Positions 42,270 to 50,881 of a stretch of 64,000 nucleotides of DNA are shown here, in pieces (within the stretch, counting starts at the first letter, position 1; every line of letters starts with the position of its first letter). Below the pieces are notes generated by a model. It was not told the origin of the DNA. It saw only the letters and a list, made by a program, of their open reading frames with translations, and made no database searches. A program made the translations under genes and the position numbers. This DNA comes from Amycolatopsis sp. CA-230715 (lineage in GTDB: Bacteria > Actinomycetota > Actinomycetes > Mycobacteriales > Pseudonocardiaceae): the NCBI RefSeq assembly GCF_018736145.1, contig NZ_CP059997.1, positions 5,021,501 through 5,085,500 on the forward strand, in the 5' to 3' direction.

Positions 42270-43346
42270 ATGACCGGGAAGAGACCGCTCGTCGTCGCGA
42301 GCGATCCGACACTGCTCGACGAGATCCTGCGGCTGGCCGCCGCCGCGGGCTGCGAAACCGAATGCGCGCCCGATCTCTTGGCGGCGAAGCAGAGCTGGGA
42401 GCACGCGCCGCTGGTGCTCGTCGACGAGCGCACGGCGACCGGCGGGCCGTTGCCGCGGCGGGCGAAGGTCGTGCTGGTCAGCAAGGGACCGCCGGAACCG
42501 GCCACCTGGCAGCACGTTTTCCGCAACGGCGTGGAAAAGGTCATCTCGCTGCCGGACGACGAGGCGGGCCTGCTCGCCGCGCTCGCCGAAGTCGTGGACG
42601 GCCCGGACGTCCCTGGCGGGCGCGTGCTCGCGGTCGCCGGCGGGCGGGGCGGCGCGGGCGCGTCGGTCTTCGCCGCGGCGGTGGCGTTGCGCGCGGCCAC
42701 CGAAGGCACCGCGATGCTGGTCGACTGCGATCCGCTCGGCGGCGGGATCGATCTCTTGCTGGGCGCGGAGTTCGACACCGGGCTGCGCTGGCCGGAGCTG
42801 CGCCTCGGCTCCGGCGGGGTGTCGATGCCCGCGTTGAACGCCGCGCTGCCGCGCCGCCGGACGGTGCACGGTGAACTGCCGTTCGTCGCGTGCGACCACG
42901 ACGGCCAGGGGCCCGCGGCGCAGGCGGCCGCCACCGTCGTCGAAGCGGGGCGGCGGGCCGGGTACTTGGTCGTGTGCGATCTGCCGCGAAGTCCCGGCGC
43001 CGCCGCGATGGCGGTGCTGGACCGCGCGGATCTCGCCGTGCTCGTCGTGCCGATGGAACTTCGCGCCTGTGTCGCGGCGAAATGCGTGCTGCGGCGGTTC
43101 GGCCGGTACGCGGACAAGGTGCGGCTCGTCGTGCGCGGCCCGTCGCCGAGCGGCGTGACCGCCGAACAGGTCGCCGAATCGGTCGGTGCGCCGATGCTCA
43201 CCACGATGGCCTCGGACCGATGGCTGCCGAAAGCGGTGGAACGGGGCGAGTTCGAGCCACGGCCCCGCAGCGCGCTCGGCAGGGCCGCGCGCACCGTCCT
43301 CAGTGAACTGACCACGCCGCGCACCGCGGAACGGGTCCTGTTGTGA
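42270..43346 (+). CDS. ssd: Ssd/TadZ-like septum-site and pilus-assembly ATPase-fold protein (Rv3660-like)
   Basis: The 358-residue protein starts at ATG 42270 after GGGGGAG. Residues 1-110 resemble a receiver-like domain; a MinD/ParA fold follows. The P-loop is altered to AGGRGGAGAS (residues 123-132), lacking both lysines of KGGxGK[ST], so ATP hydrolysis is doubtful. DCDPLGGGIDLLLG near residue 150 is the MinD switch-like motif. TadZ/CpaE proteins place the pilus machine at the pole, while mycobacterial Ssd inhibits septation. It is coupled to tadA by a GTGA overlap. Confidence 0.87.
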   Translation: MTGKRPLVVASDPTLLDEILRLAAAAGCETECAPDLLAAKQSWEHAPLVLVDERTATGGPLPRRAKVVLVSKGPPEPATWQHVFRNGVEKVISLPDDEAGLLAALAEVVDGPDVPGGRVLAVAGGRGGAGASVFAAAVALRAATEGTAMLVDCDPLGGGIDLLLGAEFDTGLRWPELRLGSGGVSMPALNAALPRRRTVHGELPFVACDHDGQGPAAQAAATVVEAGRRAGYLVVCDLPRSPGAAAMAVLDRADLAVLVVPMELRACVAAKCVLRRFGRYADKVRLVVRGPSPSGVTAEQVAESVGAPMLTTMASDRWLPKAVERGEFEPRPRSALGRAARTVLSELTTPRTAERVLL

Positions 43347-44524
43347 TCGGGCAGGAAGCGGCGGCCACTGACCTGGTCCGCCGCGTCCGGCTGCGCCTCG
43401 CGGGCAGCGGCACCGGCGATGATCCGGAGGCCGTCGCCGACGCCGTTCGCGCGGAGGCGGGAGGTCCCGTCGGTCACGGCGACGTGCTGGCCGCGTTGCG
43501 GTCCGTGCGCAGGGAGTTCTTCGGCGCCGGGCCGCTCGAACCGCTGCTGGCGGAGCCGGGGGTCACCGATGTCCTCGTCACCGGGCCCCGCGAAGTGTGG
43601 GTGGACGGCGATTCCGGCCTGCGCCGAGTGGACACCGAGTTCGCGGACGAGGAGTCGGTGCGCAGGCTCGCGCAGCGGCTCGCGTTCGCGGCCGGGCGGC
43701 GGCTGGACGACGCACAGCCCTTTGTGGACGGTTGGCTGCCCGGCGACGGCCCGCACGGCAGGATCCGGCTGCACGCGGTGCTGCCGCCGATCGCGGCCGA
43801 GGGCACGTGCGTTTCACTGCGGGTGCTCCGGCCCGCCGCGCACGACCTGCCCGCGCTGGCCAGGCTCGGCACCTTCGACGGCGATGGCGAGCGCGTGGTC
43901 AGGGCCGTCGTCGCCGCGCGGCTCGCGTTCCTGGTCACCGGGGCCACCGGCGCGGGCAAGAGCACCCTGCTCGCCGCCCTGCTCGGCGAGATCCCGGCGG
44001 ACCAGCGCATCGTCTGCGTCGAGGACGCCGGAGAACTGCAACCGCGGCATCCGCAGTTCGTCCGGCTGACCGCGCGCCCGCCGAATGTCGAGGGCGCGGG
44101 AGAGGTCACGGTGCGCGACCTCGTGCGCCAGGCGCTGCGCATGCGCCCGGACCGCCTCGTCGTCGGCGAGGTGCGCGGCAGGGAGGTCTGCGAACTCCTC
44201 GCCGCGCTCAACACCGGCCACGAAGGCGGGGCGTGCACGCTGCACGCCAACTCGCCGTCCGAGGTGACGGCGAGGCTGGAGGCGCTCGCCGCGCTCGGCG
44301 GCCTGTCGAGGCCCGCCTTGCACAGCCAGCTCGGCGCGGCCGTCCAGGTCGTGTTGCACATGCGGCGGCGCCCGGCGGGCAGGCGGCTCGCCGAAATCGG
44401 CCTGGTGTCGCGTGTGGACGGTGCGGTCACCATTCGTCCGGTGTGGACGGAGGGCCGGTGGACGGAGCACCGCGGCCGGTTCGAGCGATTGCTCGGCACG
44501 CGGGGGGTGCGGCCGCCGTGGTGA
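43343..44524 (+). CDS. tadA: TadA-type secretion ATPase (CpaF-like)
   Basis: A 393-residue GspE/VirB11-family ATPase. Walker A is VTGATGAGKSTLLAALLG near residue 194-211; the Asp box is CVEDAGELQPRHPQ; a Walker B-like region is RPDRLVVGEVRGREVCELL; and the His box is GACTLHANSPSE near residue 294. It powers assembly of Flp-type pili or a related secretion system. Confidence 0.93.
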   Translation: MIGQEAAATDLVRRVRLRLAGSGTGDDPEAVADAVRAEAGGPVGHGDVLAALRSVRREFFGAGPLEPLLAEPGVTDVLVTGPREVWVDGDSGLRRVDTEFADEESVRRLAQRLAFAAGRRLDDAQPFVDGWLPGDGPHGRIRLHAVLPPIAAEGTCVSLRVLRPAAHDLPALARLGTFDGDGERVVRAVVAARLAFLVTGATGAGKSTLLAALLGEIPADQRIVCVEDAGELQPRHPQFVRLTARPPNVEGAGEVTVRDLVRQALRMRPDRLVVGEVRGREVCELLAALNTGHEGGACTLHANSPSEVTARLEALAALGGLSRPALHSQLGAAVQVVLHMRRRPAGRRLAEIGLVSRVDGAVTIRPVWTEGRWTEHRGRFERLLGTRGVRPPW

Positions 44525-44561
44525 CTCCCGCCGTTGGTGCGCAACGGTTTCCCGGAAGGGC

Positions 44562-45350
44562 GTGGCCGTCGTGGTGACGTGCTCGCTGCTGTTGTCCGGC
44601 TGTGCCCTGCTTTCCTGGCCCGCGGCCGGTTCGACCGCGCGCCTGCGAGGGTTGGCGGGATCCGGCACCCGCTCTTGGCGGTTGCCCGCGGGCTGGTGGC
44701 GTGTCGCCTCGACGGTGGGCGTGGTCGCGCTCGCCGCGGTGGCAGGCGGTCCGGCCGCCGCGATCGCGGCGGGATTGCTCGTCGCCGCGGTCCGCTGCCG
44801 GTGGCGTGCCCGGAGCCGGTCGCGCGACCGCCACACCCGCGCGGCGGCGCTGGCCGACGCGATGCGCGCGATGGTGACCGAACTCCGCGCCGGGGCACAT
44901 CCGGCACGGGCCGTCGAGGTCGCGGCCGAGGATTGCCCGCCCGCGCTCGCGGGCGAACTGCGCGAGCTGGCGGGGCACGCCAGGCTCGGCACGGTTCCCC
45001 GTGACCACGCGGGCGGAGCGACGGACGCACTGCGCCGCGCGTGGGCGCTCGCGGACGAACACGGTGTCCCGCTGGCCGAGGCCGCCGATTCGGTGCGCCG
45101 CGGTGTGGTCGCCGAGACCGCCTTCGCGGCCCAATGCGAGGCGCGCATGGCGGGGCCGCGTGCCAGCGCGGCGGTGCTGGCGTTGCTGCCCGTGTTCGGG
45201 GTCGCGCTCGGTGAGGCGATGGGTGCTTCCCCGGTGCGGGTGCTCACCGGGACGACAGCGGGCCAGCTGCTGGCCGTCGCCGGGTGCGCGCTGCTGTTCG
45301 GTGGCGTCGTGTGGAGTTCGCGGGTGACCGAGCGGGCGGTGGCACGATGA
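44562..45350 (+). CDS. tadB: TadB-like inner-membrane platform protein
   Basis: About 262 residues. The start is uncertain: GTG at 44562 follows GGAAGGGC, with GTG codons at 44571 and 44574 as alternatives. The protein has N-terminal hydrophobic segments, a cytosolic GspF-like helical domain (AAALADAMRAMVTELRAGAHPARAVE), and C-terminal membrane helices (ASAAVLALLPVFGVALGEAM). It should act with TadC as the platform for TadA. Confidence 0.82.
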   Translation: MAVVVTCSLLLSGCALLSWPAAGSTARLRGLAGSGTRSWRLPAGWWRVASTVGVVALAAVAGGPAAAIAAGLLVAAVRCRWRARSRSRDRHTRAAALADAMRAMVTELRAGAHPARAVEVAAEDCPPALAGELRELAGHARLGTVPRDHAGGATDALRRAWALADEHGVPLAEAADSVRRGVVAETAFAAQCEARMAGPRASAAVLALLPVFGVALGEAMGASPVRVLTGTTAGQLLAVAGCALLFGGVVWSSRVTERAVAR

Positions 45351-46057
45351 TCGCCCCGGCCGTGCTGGCGTGCTCGCTCGCCCTGCTCGTGTCCCCATCG
45401 CCGAGCTTGGCGCGGCACCGTCTCCGGCGGCTGCTTCCGGCTGAGCGCCGCCCTCGGCGGGTCCCGGACGCCAGATCGCTCGCACTTCTGGTGGCGCTCG
45501 CCGCCGGGGCCGTGGCGTTCACACTCGGCGGCTGGCCGGTGGGGGCCGTACTCGCGGTCCCGTGCGGCGCGGTGGCTTGGCTGCTCGTGATCAGGAGGCG
45601 CGCCAGGAGCCCGGCAGAACCGCAGCGGCTCGCGGCGACGTGGGATCTCCTCGCCGCGTGCTTGCGCGCCGGGTTGCCGGTGCCGACGGCGGTCGAAGCC
45701 GTCGCGGGCGGTGCTCCCGGCGAGGTGGCGAACGCTTTGCGCGCCGCGGCGAGGCTGCTCGCGATGGGAGCCGACCCGGCCGAGGCGTGGGCGCCCGCCG
45801 CCGAGCTCCCGGCGACCGCCGAACTGGCCAGGGCGGCCAGGCGCACCGCGAGGTCCGGCGCCGAGCTCGCCTCCGCGGCCGCGGATCTCGCCGCACAGGC
45901 GAGGGCGCGCCTGTCGGACGAAGCCGAGGCCCGTGCGCAGCGCGCCGGCGTGCTGATCACCGGGCCGCTCGGGCTGTGCTTCCTGCCCGCGTTCCTGTGC
46001 CTCGGCGTGGTGCCGGTGGTCATCGGGCTCGCGAGCACGCTCACGATCCCGCACTGA
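45347..46057 (+). CDS. tadC: TadC-like inner-membrane platform protein
   Basis: The 236-residue product starts at ATG 45347 in an ATGA overlap. It shows the same GspF-like pattern as TadB (ATWDLLAACLRAGLPVPTAVE and GADPAEAWAPAAE) and ends with two hydrophobic stretches (AGVLITGPLGLCFLPAFLCLG and VPVVIGLASTL). Together with tadB it forms the membrane platform of the pilus machine. Confidence 0.85.
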   Translation: MIAPAVLACSLALLVSPSPSLARHRLRRLLPAERRPRRVPDARSLALLVALAAGAVAFTLGGWPVGAVLAVPCGAVAWLLVIRRRARSPAEPQRLAATWDLLAACLRAGLPVPTAVEAVAGGAPGEVANALRAAARLLAMGADPAEAWAPAAELPATAELARAARRTARSGAELASAAADLAAQARARLSDEAEARAQRAGVLITGPLGLCFLPAFLCLGVVPVVIGLASTLTIPH

Positions 46058-46110
46058 CCATCCGCACCGGACTATCCACAAAGGACGAACAAACGAGAAG
46101 GGGAACCACC

Positions 46111-46305
46111 ATGCGAAGGCACTACCTCCGGTCCGACCCGTTCGGGCTGTTCGACGGCGACGACGGCATGAGCACCACCGAATACGCGATCGGCACGATC
46201 GCGGCGGCGGCGTTCGCGGCCGTGCTCTACGTGATCGTCACCGGGGACGGCATCGTCGACGCCCTGACGGGACTGGTGCGCGATGCGCTCGACTTCAAGC
46301 GCTGA
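46111..46305 (+). CDS. DUF4244 pilin-like small protein (Rv3656-like)
   Basis: A 64-residue protein from ATG 46111. MSTTEYAIGTIAAAAFAAVLYVIV contains a Flp-pilin-type hydrophobic helix preceded by a Gly-Met-Ser-Thr-Thr-Glu motif that could be a prepilin cleavage site, with the conserved Glu near +5. It is probably the pilus subunit of the operon. The next gene starts 23 bp before it ends. Confidence 0.85.
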   Translation: MRRHYLRSDPFGLFDGDDGMSTTEYAIGTIAAAAFAAVLYVIVTGDGIVDALTGLVRDALDFKR

Positions 46306-46678
46306 CGTCCCGGCGACCGCGCGAGGGGACCCCGAGGCCGGCGCCGTGACGGTCGAAGCGGCGATCGCGGTGTGCGCGCTGGTGTTCGTGCTCGGGCTCG
46401 TCCTCGCGGGGTTCGCCGCGGTGTCCGGTCAGCTCCGGTGCACCGACGCGGCGAGCGAGGCGGCGAGGCTCATCGCGCGCGGCCAGCGGCCGCTCGCGGA
46501 ACGGGCGGTCGCCGAGATCGGTCCGCCCGGCGCGGTGCTGACCACCACCGGCGAGGCGGGCGCGGTGCAGGTCGACGTCCACGCCGCAGCGCTCGGCGGG
46601 ATGCTGCCCATCGACCTGCACGGCACGGCCTACGCGGTACTGGAACCGGGGGAAGGGAGCGGGCGTGCGGGCGGCTGA
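46283..46678 (+). CDS. TadE-like pseudopilin (Rv3655-like)
   Basis: The predicted 131-residue protein opens with a polar leader and then GAVTVEAAIAVCALVFVLGLVLAGF, the TadE membrane helix with its Thr-Val-Glu-Ala signature. The remainder is extracytoplasmic with a cysteine in LRCTDAASEA, a common TadE feature. It probably forms a minor pilin. Confidence 0.85.
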   Translation: MRSTSSADVPATARGDPEAGAVTVEAAIAVCALVFVLGLVLAGFAAVSGQLRCTDAASEAARLIARGQRPLAERAVAEIGPPGAVLTTTGEAGAVQVDVHAAALGGMLPIDLHGTAYAVLEPGEGSGRAGG

Positions 46679-47042
46679 TCAGCGCGGGTACGCCACGGTG
46701 TGGGCCGCGACGGCGATCGCGGCGCTCCTGTCCATCGCGGCGCTGGTGATCTGCGGCGGCGCGGCCGCCCTCACCCGGCACCGGGCGGGCGGGGCAGCGG
46801 ACCTCGCGGCCTTGGCCGCGGCGGGGCGGGCAGCCGACGGTGAGCAGGCGGCGTGCGCGCAGGCGGGCCTGGTGGCGGTTCGGATGGGCACCCGGCTGGT
46901 GAGCTGTCGCCTGGCGGGCTGGGACGCGCTCGTCGAGGTCGACTGTCCGCCGCCGCGCCCGCTCGACCGGTTCGGCCCCGCCTCGGCGCGGGCGCGGGCG
47001 GGGCCGGTCGGGAAGGAGGGGCGAGCGGTCGCTGGACGCTGA
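46665..47042 (+). CDS. TadE/TadG-like membrane protein (Rv3654-like)
   Basis: The 125-residue protein from GTG 46665 has RGYATVWAATAIAALLSIAALVI as its N-terminal helix, followed by RHRAGGAADLAALAAA, the pattern of secretion/TadE-like proteins found beside the helicase gene in actinobacteria. Three cysteines lie outside the membrane. It ends the tad operon. Confidence 0.8.
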   Translation: MRAADQRGYATVWAATAIAALLSIAALVICGGAAALTRHRAGGAADLAALAAAGRAADGEQAACAQAGLVAVRMGTRLVSCRLAGWDALVEVDCPPPRPLDRFGPASARARAGPVGKEGRAVAGR

Positions 47043-47477
47043 GCGGTCCGCGGGCCGTGCCGGTCATCTGCGCGCCGCACGGTGAACGGTCGGCTTCGCC
47101 CGGACGAGTGTGATGGCCGCCGCACGAGCAGCGGTAGGCCGGGCGCGGCGAACGGTCGTCGTCCGACGGGCCGGTTTCTCCCTGTTGTTCGCCCGAATAC
47201 GTTGCGTGTCAACGAAAAGGAGGCTCGGATCGCGGATCACGGACGGTTGCCTGGTCCAGACCGCTTGTCGCGCACCACGGGGCCCGCGCTGTTCGGCGGG
47301 GCGAACCTCTGCCGTGCGTTCACCGTCCCGTAACCGCCGGTTGTCGAGCGCCGCTTCCGGCGATCTGCAAATTGCCGTTGAGTGAGATCAGACACCAACG
47401 GCGCGTCACACCCGGCGACAACGGGTTCGGAGGCGCCCCCACAGGCGCAGGACCCCCAGAGAGGTAGAAGCAGGACG
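47043..47477. other. 435-bp intergenic region after the tad operon
   Basis: No convincing gene, RNA or terminator was seen. AAAGGAGG at about 47214 looks like a ribosome site, but no usable start codon follows it. An AT-leaning stretch near 47368 may hold the promoter of the next gene. Confidence 0.4.
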
Positions 47478-48098
47478 ATGTTGGACACCGATTGGTCGGA
47501 CAGCTGGCGTGGCGCGTTCGGGATCGAGCTGCGTGCCGAGGCCATCGGCCTCGCTTCGCGCGGCTGGCCGGTGCTCCCGGGCACGTGCCCGGCCCCGGGC
47601 GGGGACACCCCGTGGTTCGGTCCCGTCCCGGCGCACGAGAACTGGCGCGAGCAGCTCGGCGCGCACCCGCACCGGATCGCCGAGTGGTGGACGGGCAACC
47701 AGTACAGCCTGCTCGTGGCGACCGGCATCGTGCTCGACGCGGTCGAGGTCGACGCCACGGTCGGCAAGCGGGCCGCCCGCCTGCTGCGCGCGCTCGGCCA
47801 CCCCGCGCCGATCGTCGCGATGCCGAACGGCCGCTGGCTGTTCCTGACCAAGGTCGCCGAGCGGGTCCCCGCCGAACTGGCCGCGCACGACGGCGTCCGC
47901 TTGCACGGCGAGGACAGCTGGATCCCGTTGCCGCCCACCCCGTTCCAGCACGGTGTCGTGCACTGGCGGGTCAAGCCCGAGGTGTGGGGCTGGCAGCTGC
48001 CCGAAGCCGAGGCAGTGCACGAGGTTCTGGTGCGCGCGCTCGACGAAGAGGCCGAAACGGTTCCGCCGCTGGCAGCGGCGAGCCGTTCCGCGGCCTGA
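47478..48098 (+). CDS. Small prim-pol-like protein
   Basis: The ATG at 47478 gives 206 residues. AIGLASRGWPVLPGTCPAPGG, HRIAEWWTGNQYSLLVATG and VLDAVEVDA follow the pattern of the bifunctional primase/polymerase N-terminal family, with D-x4-D-like acids in the last motif. No helicase domain is attached. Stand-alone versions are common in actinobacterial chromosomes, and their activity is unclear. It is convergent with the helicase gene, 7 bp apart. Confidence 0.7.
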   Translation: MLDTDWSDSWRGAFGIELRAEAIGLASRGWPVLPGTCPAPGGDTPWFGPVPAHENWREQLGAHPHRIAEWWTGNQYSLLVATGIVLDAVEVDATVGKRAARLLRALGHPAPIVAMPNGRWLFLTKVAERVPAELAAHDGVRLHGEDSWIPLPPTPFQHGVVHWRVKPEVWGWQLPEAEAVHEVLVRALDEEAETVPPLAAASRSAA

Positions 48099-48105
48099 CC
48101 ACCAC

Positions 48106-50496
48106 TCACCGACCACCAGAGTGGCCGGACCGGCCGCCGTGACGACGCAAAGCCCCGAGCACGGCATCCAGTACGGCCACCGCCCCCGCCTTGTCCAGTG
48201 GTTCGTTGCCGTTCCCGCATTTCGGTGACTGCACACAGGACGGGCATCCCGCCGGGCACTCGCAGGAGACGATCGCCTCCCGCGTAGCGGCCAGCCACGG
48301 GACCAAAGCGGCAAAACCGCGATCGGCGAATCCCGCACCCCCGGGATGGCCGTCATGCACGAACACCGTCGCCTCCCCGGTGTCCGAGTGCAACGCGGTA
48401 GACACCCCGCCGATGTCCCAGCGGTCGCACGTAGCGAACAGCGGTAGCAGGCCGATCGCCGCGTGTTCGGCGGCATGCAGGGCGCCGGGGACGCGCGCCG
48501 GATCCAGTCCGGCGCCCCCCGGCGCCCTGCCACTCTCCCCGGTCCCCGAAAGCAGCTCATCCGAAAGCGTGTACCAGACGGCGCGCGTGCGCAGGACCTG
48601 TTCCGGCAGGTCCAGCGGAATCTGGTCGAGCACCGCCCCGGACGGCAGGCGCCGCAGGTACCCCACCACCTGCTCGGTCACCGCGACCTCGCCGAGGCAC
48701 ACCGTCACCTCCCCGAAGTCCTCCCGCCGCACCGTGTTCAGCACCGAGATGTCCACGACCTGGCGCGGTGCGGTGTTCCACTCCGGGTCCTCCGCGTGCA
48801 CGAGCGCCAGCCCGCCTTCGAGGTCGAGCTCGTCGACCACATAGGACGAACCCTGGTGCAGGTACACCGCGCCGGGATGCACGGCGGTGCACGCCGAACC
48901 CGGTGACACCGTGCCGAGCATCCGGGAGGTTTCCGCCTCCACCACCGCGATCTGCTCGCCACCGGAACCGCGGATGTCCACGTCGCCGTGCGGGCGTTCG
49001 CGTGCCGTCCAGTACCAGCCGCTCGCCCGCCGCCGCAGTACCCCGTCGGCGACGAGATCGTCGAGCACCGCCTTCGCCGCCTCGCCACCGAACGCGTCGA
49101 GCTCCGCGGTGGTGAGCGGTAGTTCGGCGGCCGCGCAGGCGAGCTGCGGCGCGAGCACGTACGGGTTGCCGGGATCGAGCACCGCCGTTTCCACCGGGCG
49201 GTCGAGTATCGCGGCGGGGTGGTGCACCAGATACGTGTCGAGCGGGTCGTCCCGCGCGACGAAGAGCACGAGCGCTTCGTCGCCGGAGCGCCCGGCGCGG
49301 CCAGCCTGCTGCCAGAACGACGCCAGCGTGCCGGGGTAGCCCGCGAGTACCACCGCGTCGAGCCCCGCGATGTCGACGCCGAGTTCGAGCGCGTTCGTCG
49401 TCGCGACCCCGAGCAGTTTTCCGCTCAGCAGAGCCTTTTCCAGCGCCCTGCGTTCCTCAGGCAGGTACCCGGCGCGGTAGGCGGCCACCAGCCCTGGCAG
49501 CTCGGAGTCCACTTCGGACAGTATGCGCCGCGCGCCGAGCGAGGTGAGTTCGGCGCCGTGGCGCGACCGGACGAACGCGAGCGAGCGCGCGCCTTCGATC
49601 ACGAGTTCGGCGAGGATCCGCGCCGCTTCGGCACCGGCGGAGCGGCGGACGGGCGCGCCGTGCTCGCCGGAGAGGCTGTCGAGCAGCGGCGGCTCCCACA
49701 GCGCGACGGTCCGCGCGCCGCGGGGCGACGCGTCGTCCCGCACGGCGGCGCAGTCGAGCCCGGTGAGCCTGCTCGCGAACTCGGCCGGATCGGCCGTGGT
49801 CGCCGACGCCAGCACGAACACCGGTGACGAGCCGTACCGCTTCGCCACCCGCTGGAGCCTGCGCAGCAGCAGCGCCACGTGCGAGCCGAAGACGCCGCGG
49901 TAGCCGTGGCATTCGTCGACCACCACGTAGGCGAGTCTGCGGAAGAAGCGCGCCCATCGCGCGTGCGCGCCGAGTATCCCGAAGTGCAGCATGTCAGGGT
50001 TGGTGAAGACCCAGCGCCCGTGCGCGCGGACCCAGTCGCGTTCCTCCATCGCGGTGTCCCCGTCGTAGGCGGCCGCGCGGACGCCCGGCAGGTCCAAAGA
50101 GGACACCGAGCGGAGCTGGTCCGCGCCGAGCGCTTTCGTCGGCGACAGGTAGAGGGCGCACGTCTTGTCGTCCTCGACGAGTGAGGAAAGCACCGGGAGC
50201 TGGTAGGCGAGCGACTTCCCGGACGCCGTCCCGGTGGAGACCACGACGTGCTGCCCGCCGTGCGCGAGCGCCGCCGCTTCGACCTGGTGCTCCCACGGCT
50301 CGCACACACCGCTGGCCCGCAGCGCTTCGACGACCCGCGGCGCGGCCCACGACGGCCACTCGGTGGTGCGGGCGGCGCGGGCGGGCTGATCGGCGACGTG
50401 GGTCACCGGGTTCTCGTCCGCCGGGATGCCCGCGGTGACCCTGCCGAGCAGATGCCGCGCCCGTCCGTGCGCCGAAACCCCCGAGCCCTCGTCCAC
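48106..50496 (-). CDS. DEAD/DEAH-box DNA helicase with DUF1998 domain (MrfA/Hrq1-like, Rv3649)
   Basis: The GTG at 50496 gives 796 residues. Helicase motifs are VVSTGTASGKSLAYQLP (I), VVVDECHGYRGVFGSH (II, DECH), VFVLASATTADP (III), and FWQQAGRAGRSGDEAL (VI). The C-terminal DUF1998 region has a cysteine cluster, CECPAGCPSCVQSPKCG, that binds metal. Bacillus MrfA with this layout repairs mitomycin damage. The gene sits between the tad operon and the topA region, as in M. tuberculosis. Confidence 0.9.
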   Translation of the reverse strand: MDEGSGVSAHGRARHLLGRVTAGIPADENPVTHVADQPARAARTTEWPSWAAPRVVEALRASGVCEPWEHQVEAAALAHGGQHVVVSTGTASGKSLAYQLPVLSSLVEDDKTCALYLSPTKALGADQLRSVSSLDLPGVRAAAYDGDTAMEERDWVRAHGRWVFTNPDMLHFGILGAHARWARFFRRLAYVVVDECHGYRGVFGSHVALLLRRLQRVAKRYGSSPVFVLASATTADPAEFASRLTGLDCAAVRDDASPRGARTVALWEPPLLDSLSGEHGAPVRRSAGAEAARILAELVIEGARSLAFVRSRHGAELTSLGARRILSEVDSELPGLVAAYRAGYLPEERRALEKALLSGKLLGVATTNALELGVDIAGLDAVVLAGYPGTLASFWQQAGRAGRSGDEALVLFVARDDPLDTYLVHHPAAILDRPVETAVLDPGNPYVLAPQLACAAAELPLTTAELDAFGGEAAKAVLDDLVADGVLRRRASGWYWTARERPHGDVDIRGSGGEQIAVVEAETSRMLGTVSPGSACTAVHPGAVYLHQGSSYVVDELDLEGGLALVHAEDPEWNTAPRQVVDISVLNTVRREDFGEVTVCLGEVAVTEQVVGYLRRLPSGAVLDQIPLDLPEQVLRTRAVWYTLSDELLSGTGESGRAPGGAGLDPARVPGALHAAEHAAIGLLPLFATCDRWDIGGVSTALHSDTGEATVFVHDGHPGGAGFADRGFAALVPWLAATREAIVSCECPAGCPSCVQSPKCGNGNEPLDKAGAVAVLDAVLGALRRHGGRSGHSGGR

Positions 50497-50881
50497 GTGC
50501 CGAGCTTCGCACAGGGGTACGACAACGCGGTACGACCGTCCGTGACGGCGGAGGCACGCGAAAGGCGGTACCGGAGCGCGGCGAGAAGTCCTTGCCGCAC
50601 CTCGAAAAGCGGCTTCGTGAGCAGTCTCACACCTACTACGCTGCGTGTTCTGGCCGGGACGCCTTGCAGAAGCGGGATGCAGTACCAATACACTCCGGCG
50701 AACCACACTCCATGTGGCGAGCGTCATGCCGGATCGCCGGTGAGCTCCGCGGGCGGCCGCGCACCACGCGCCGAAGCCCGTGGGCTTTCCGGCGTCCGGG
50801 GTGCCGCTCGGTATCCCAGGCCAGCGTCGGCGGGTTCCACGGCCGGCGCCCGGCCTCAGGCGACGTTATCCAGGAGGACGG
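50497..50881. other. 385-bp region before the pyrophosphatase gene
   Basis: It holds the divergent promoters of the helicase and hppA genes. A TTGCAG...TACACT pair near 50663-50693 is a possible hppA promoter with a long spacer. No cspA gene is found here, although mycobacteria have it in this interval. Confidence 0.4.
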
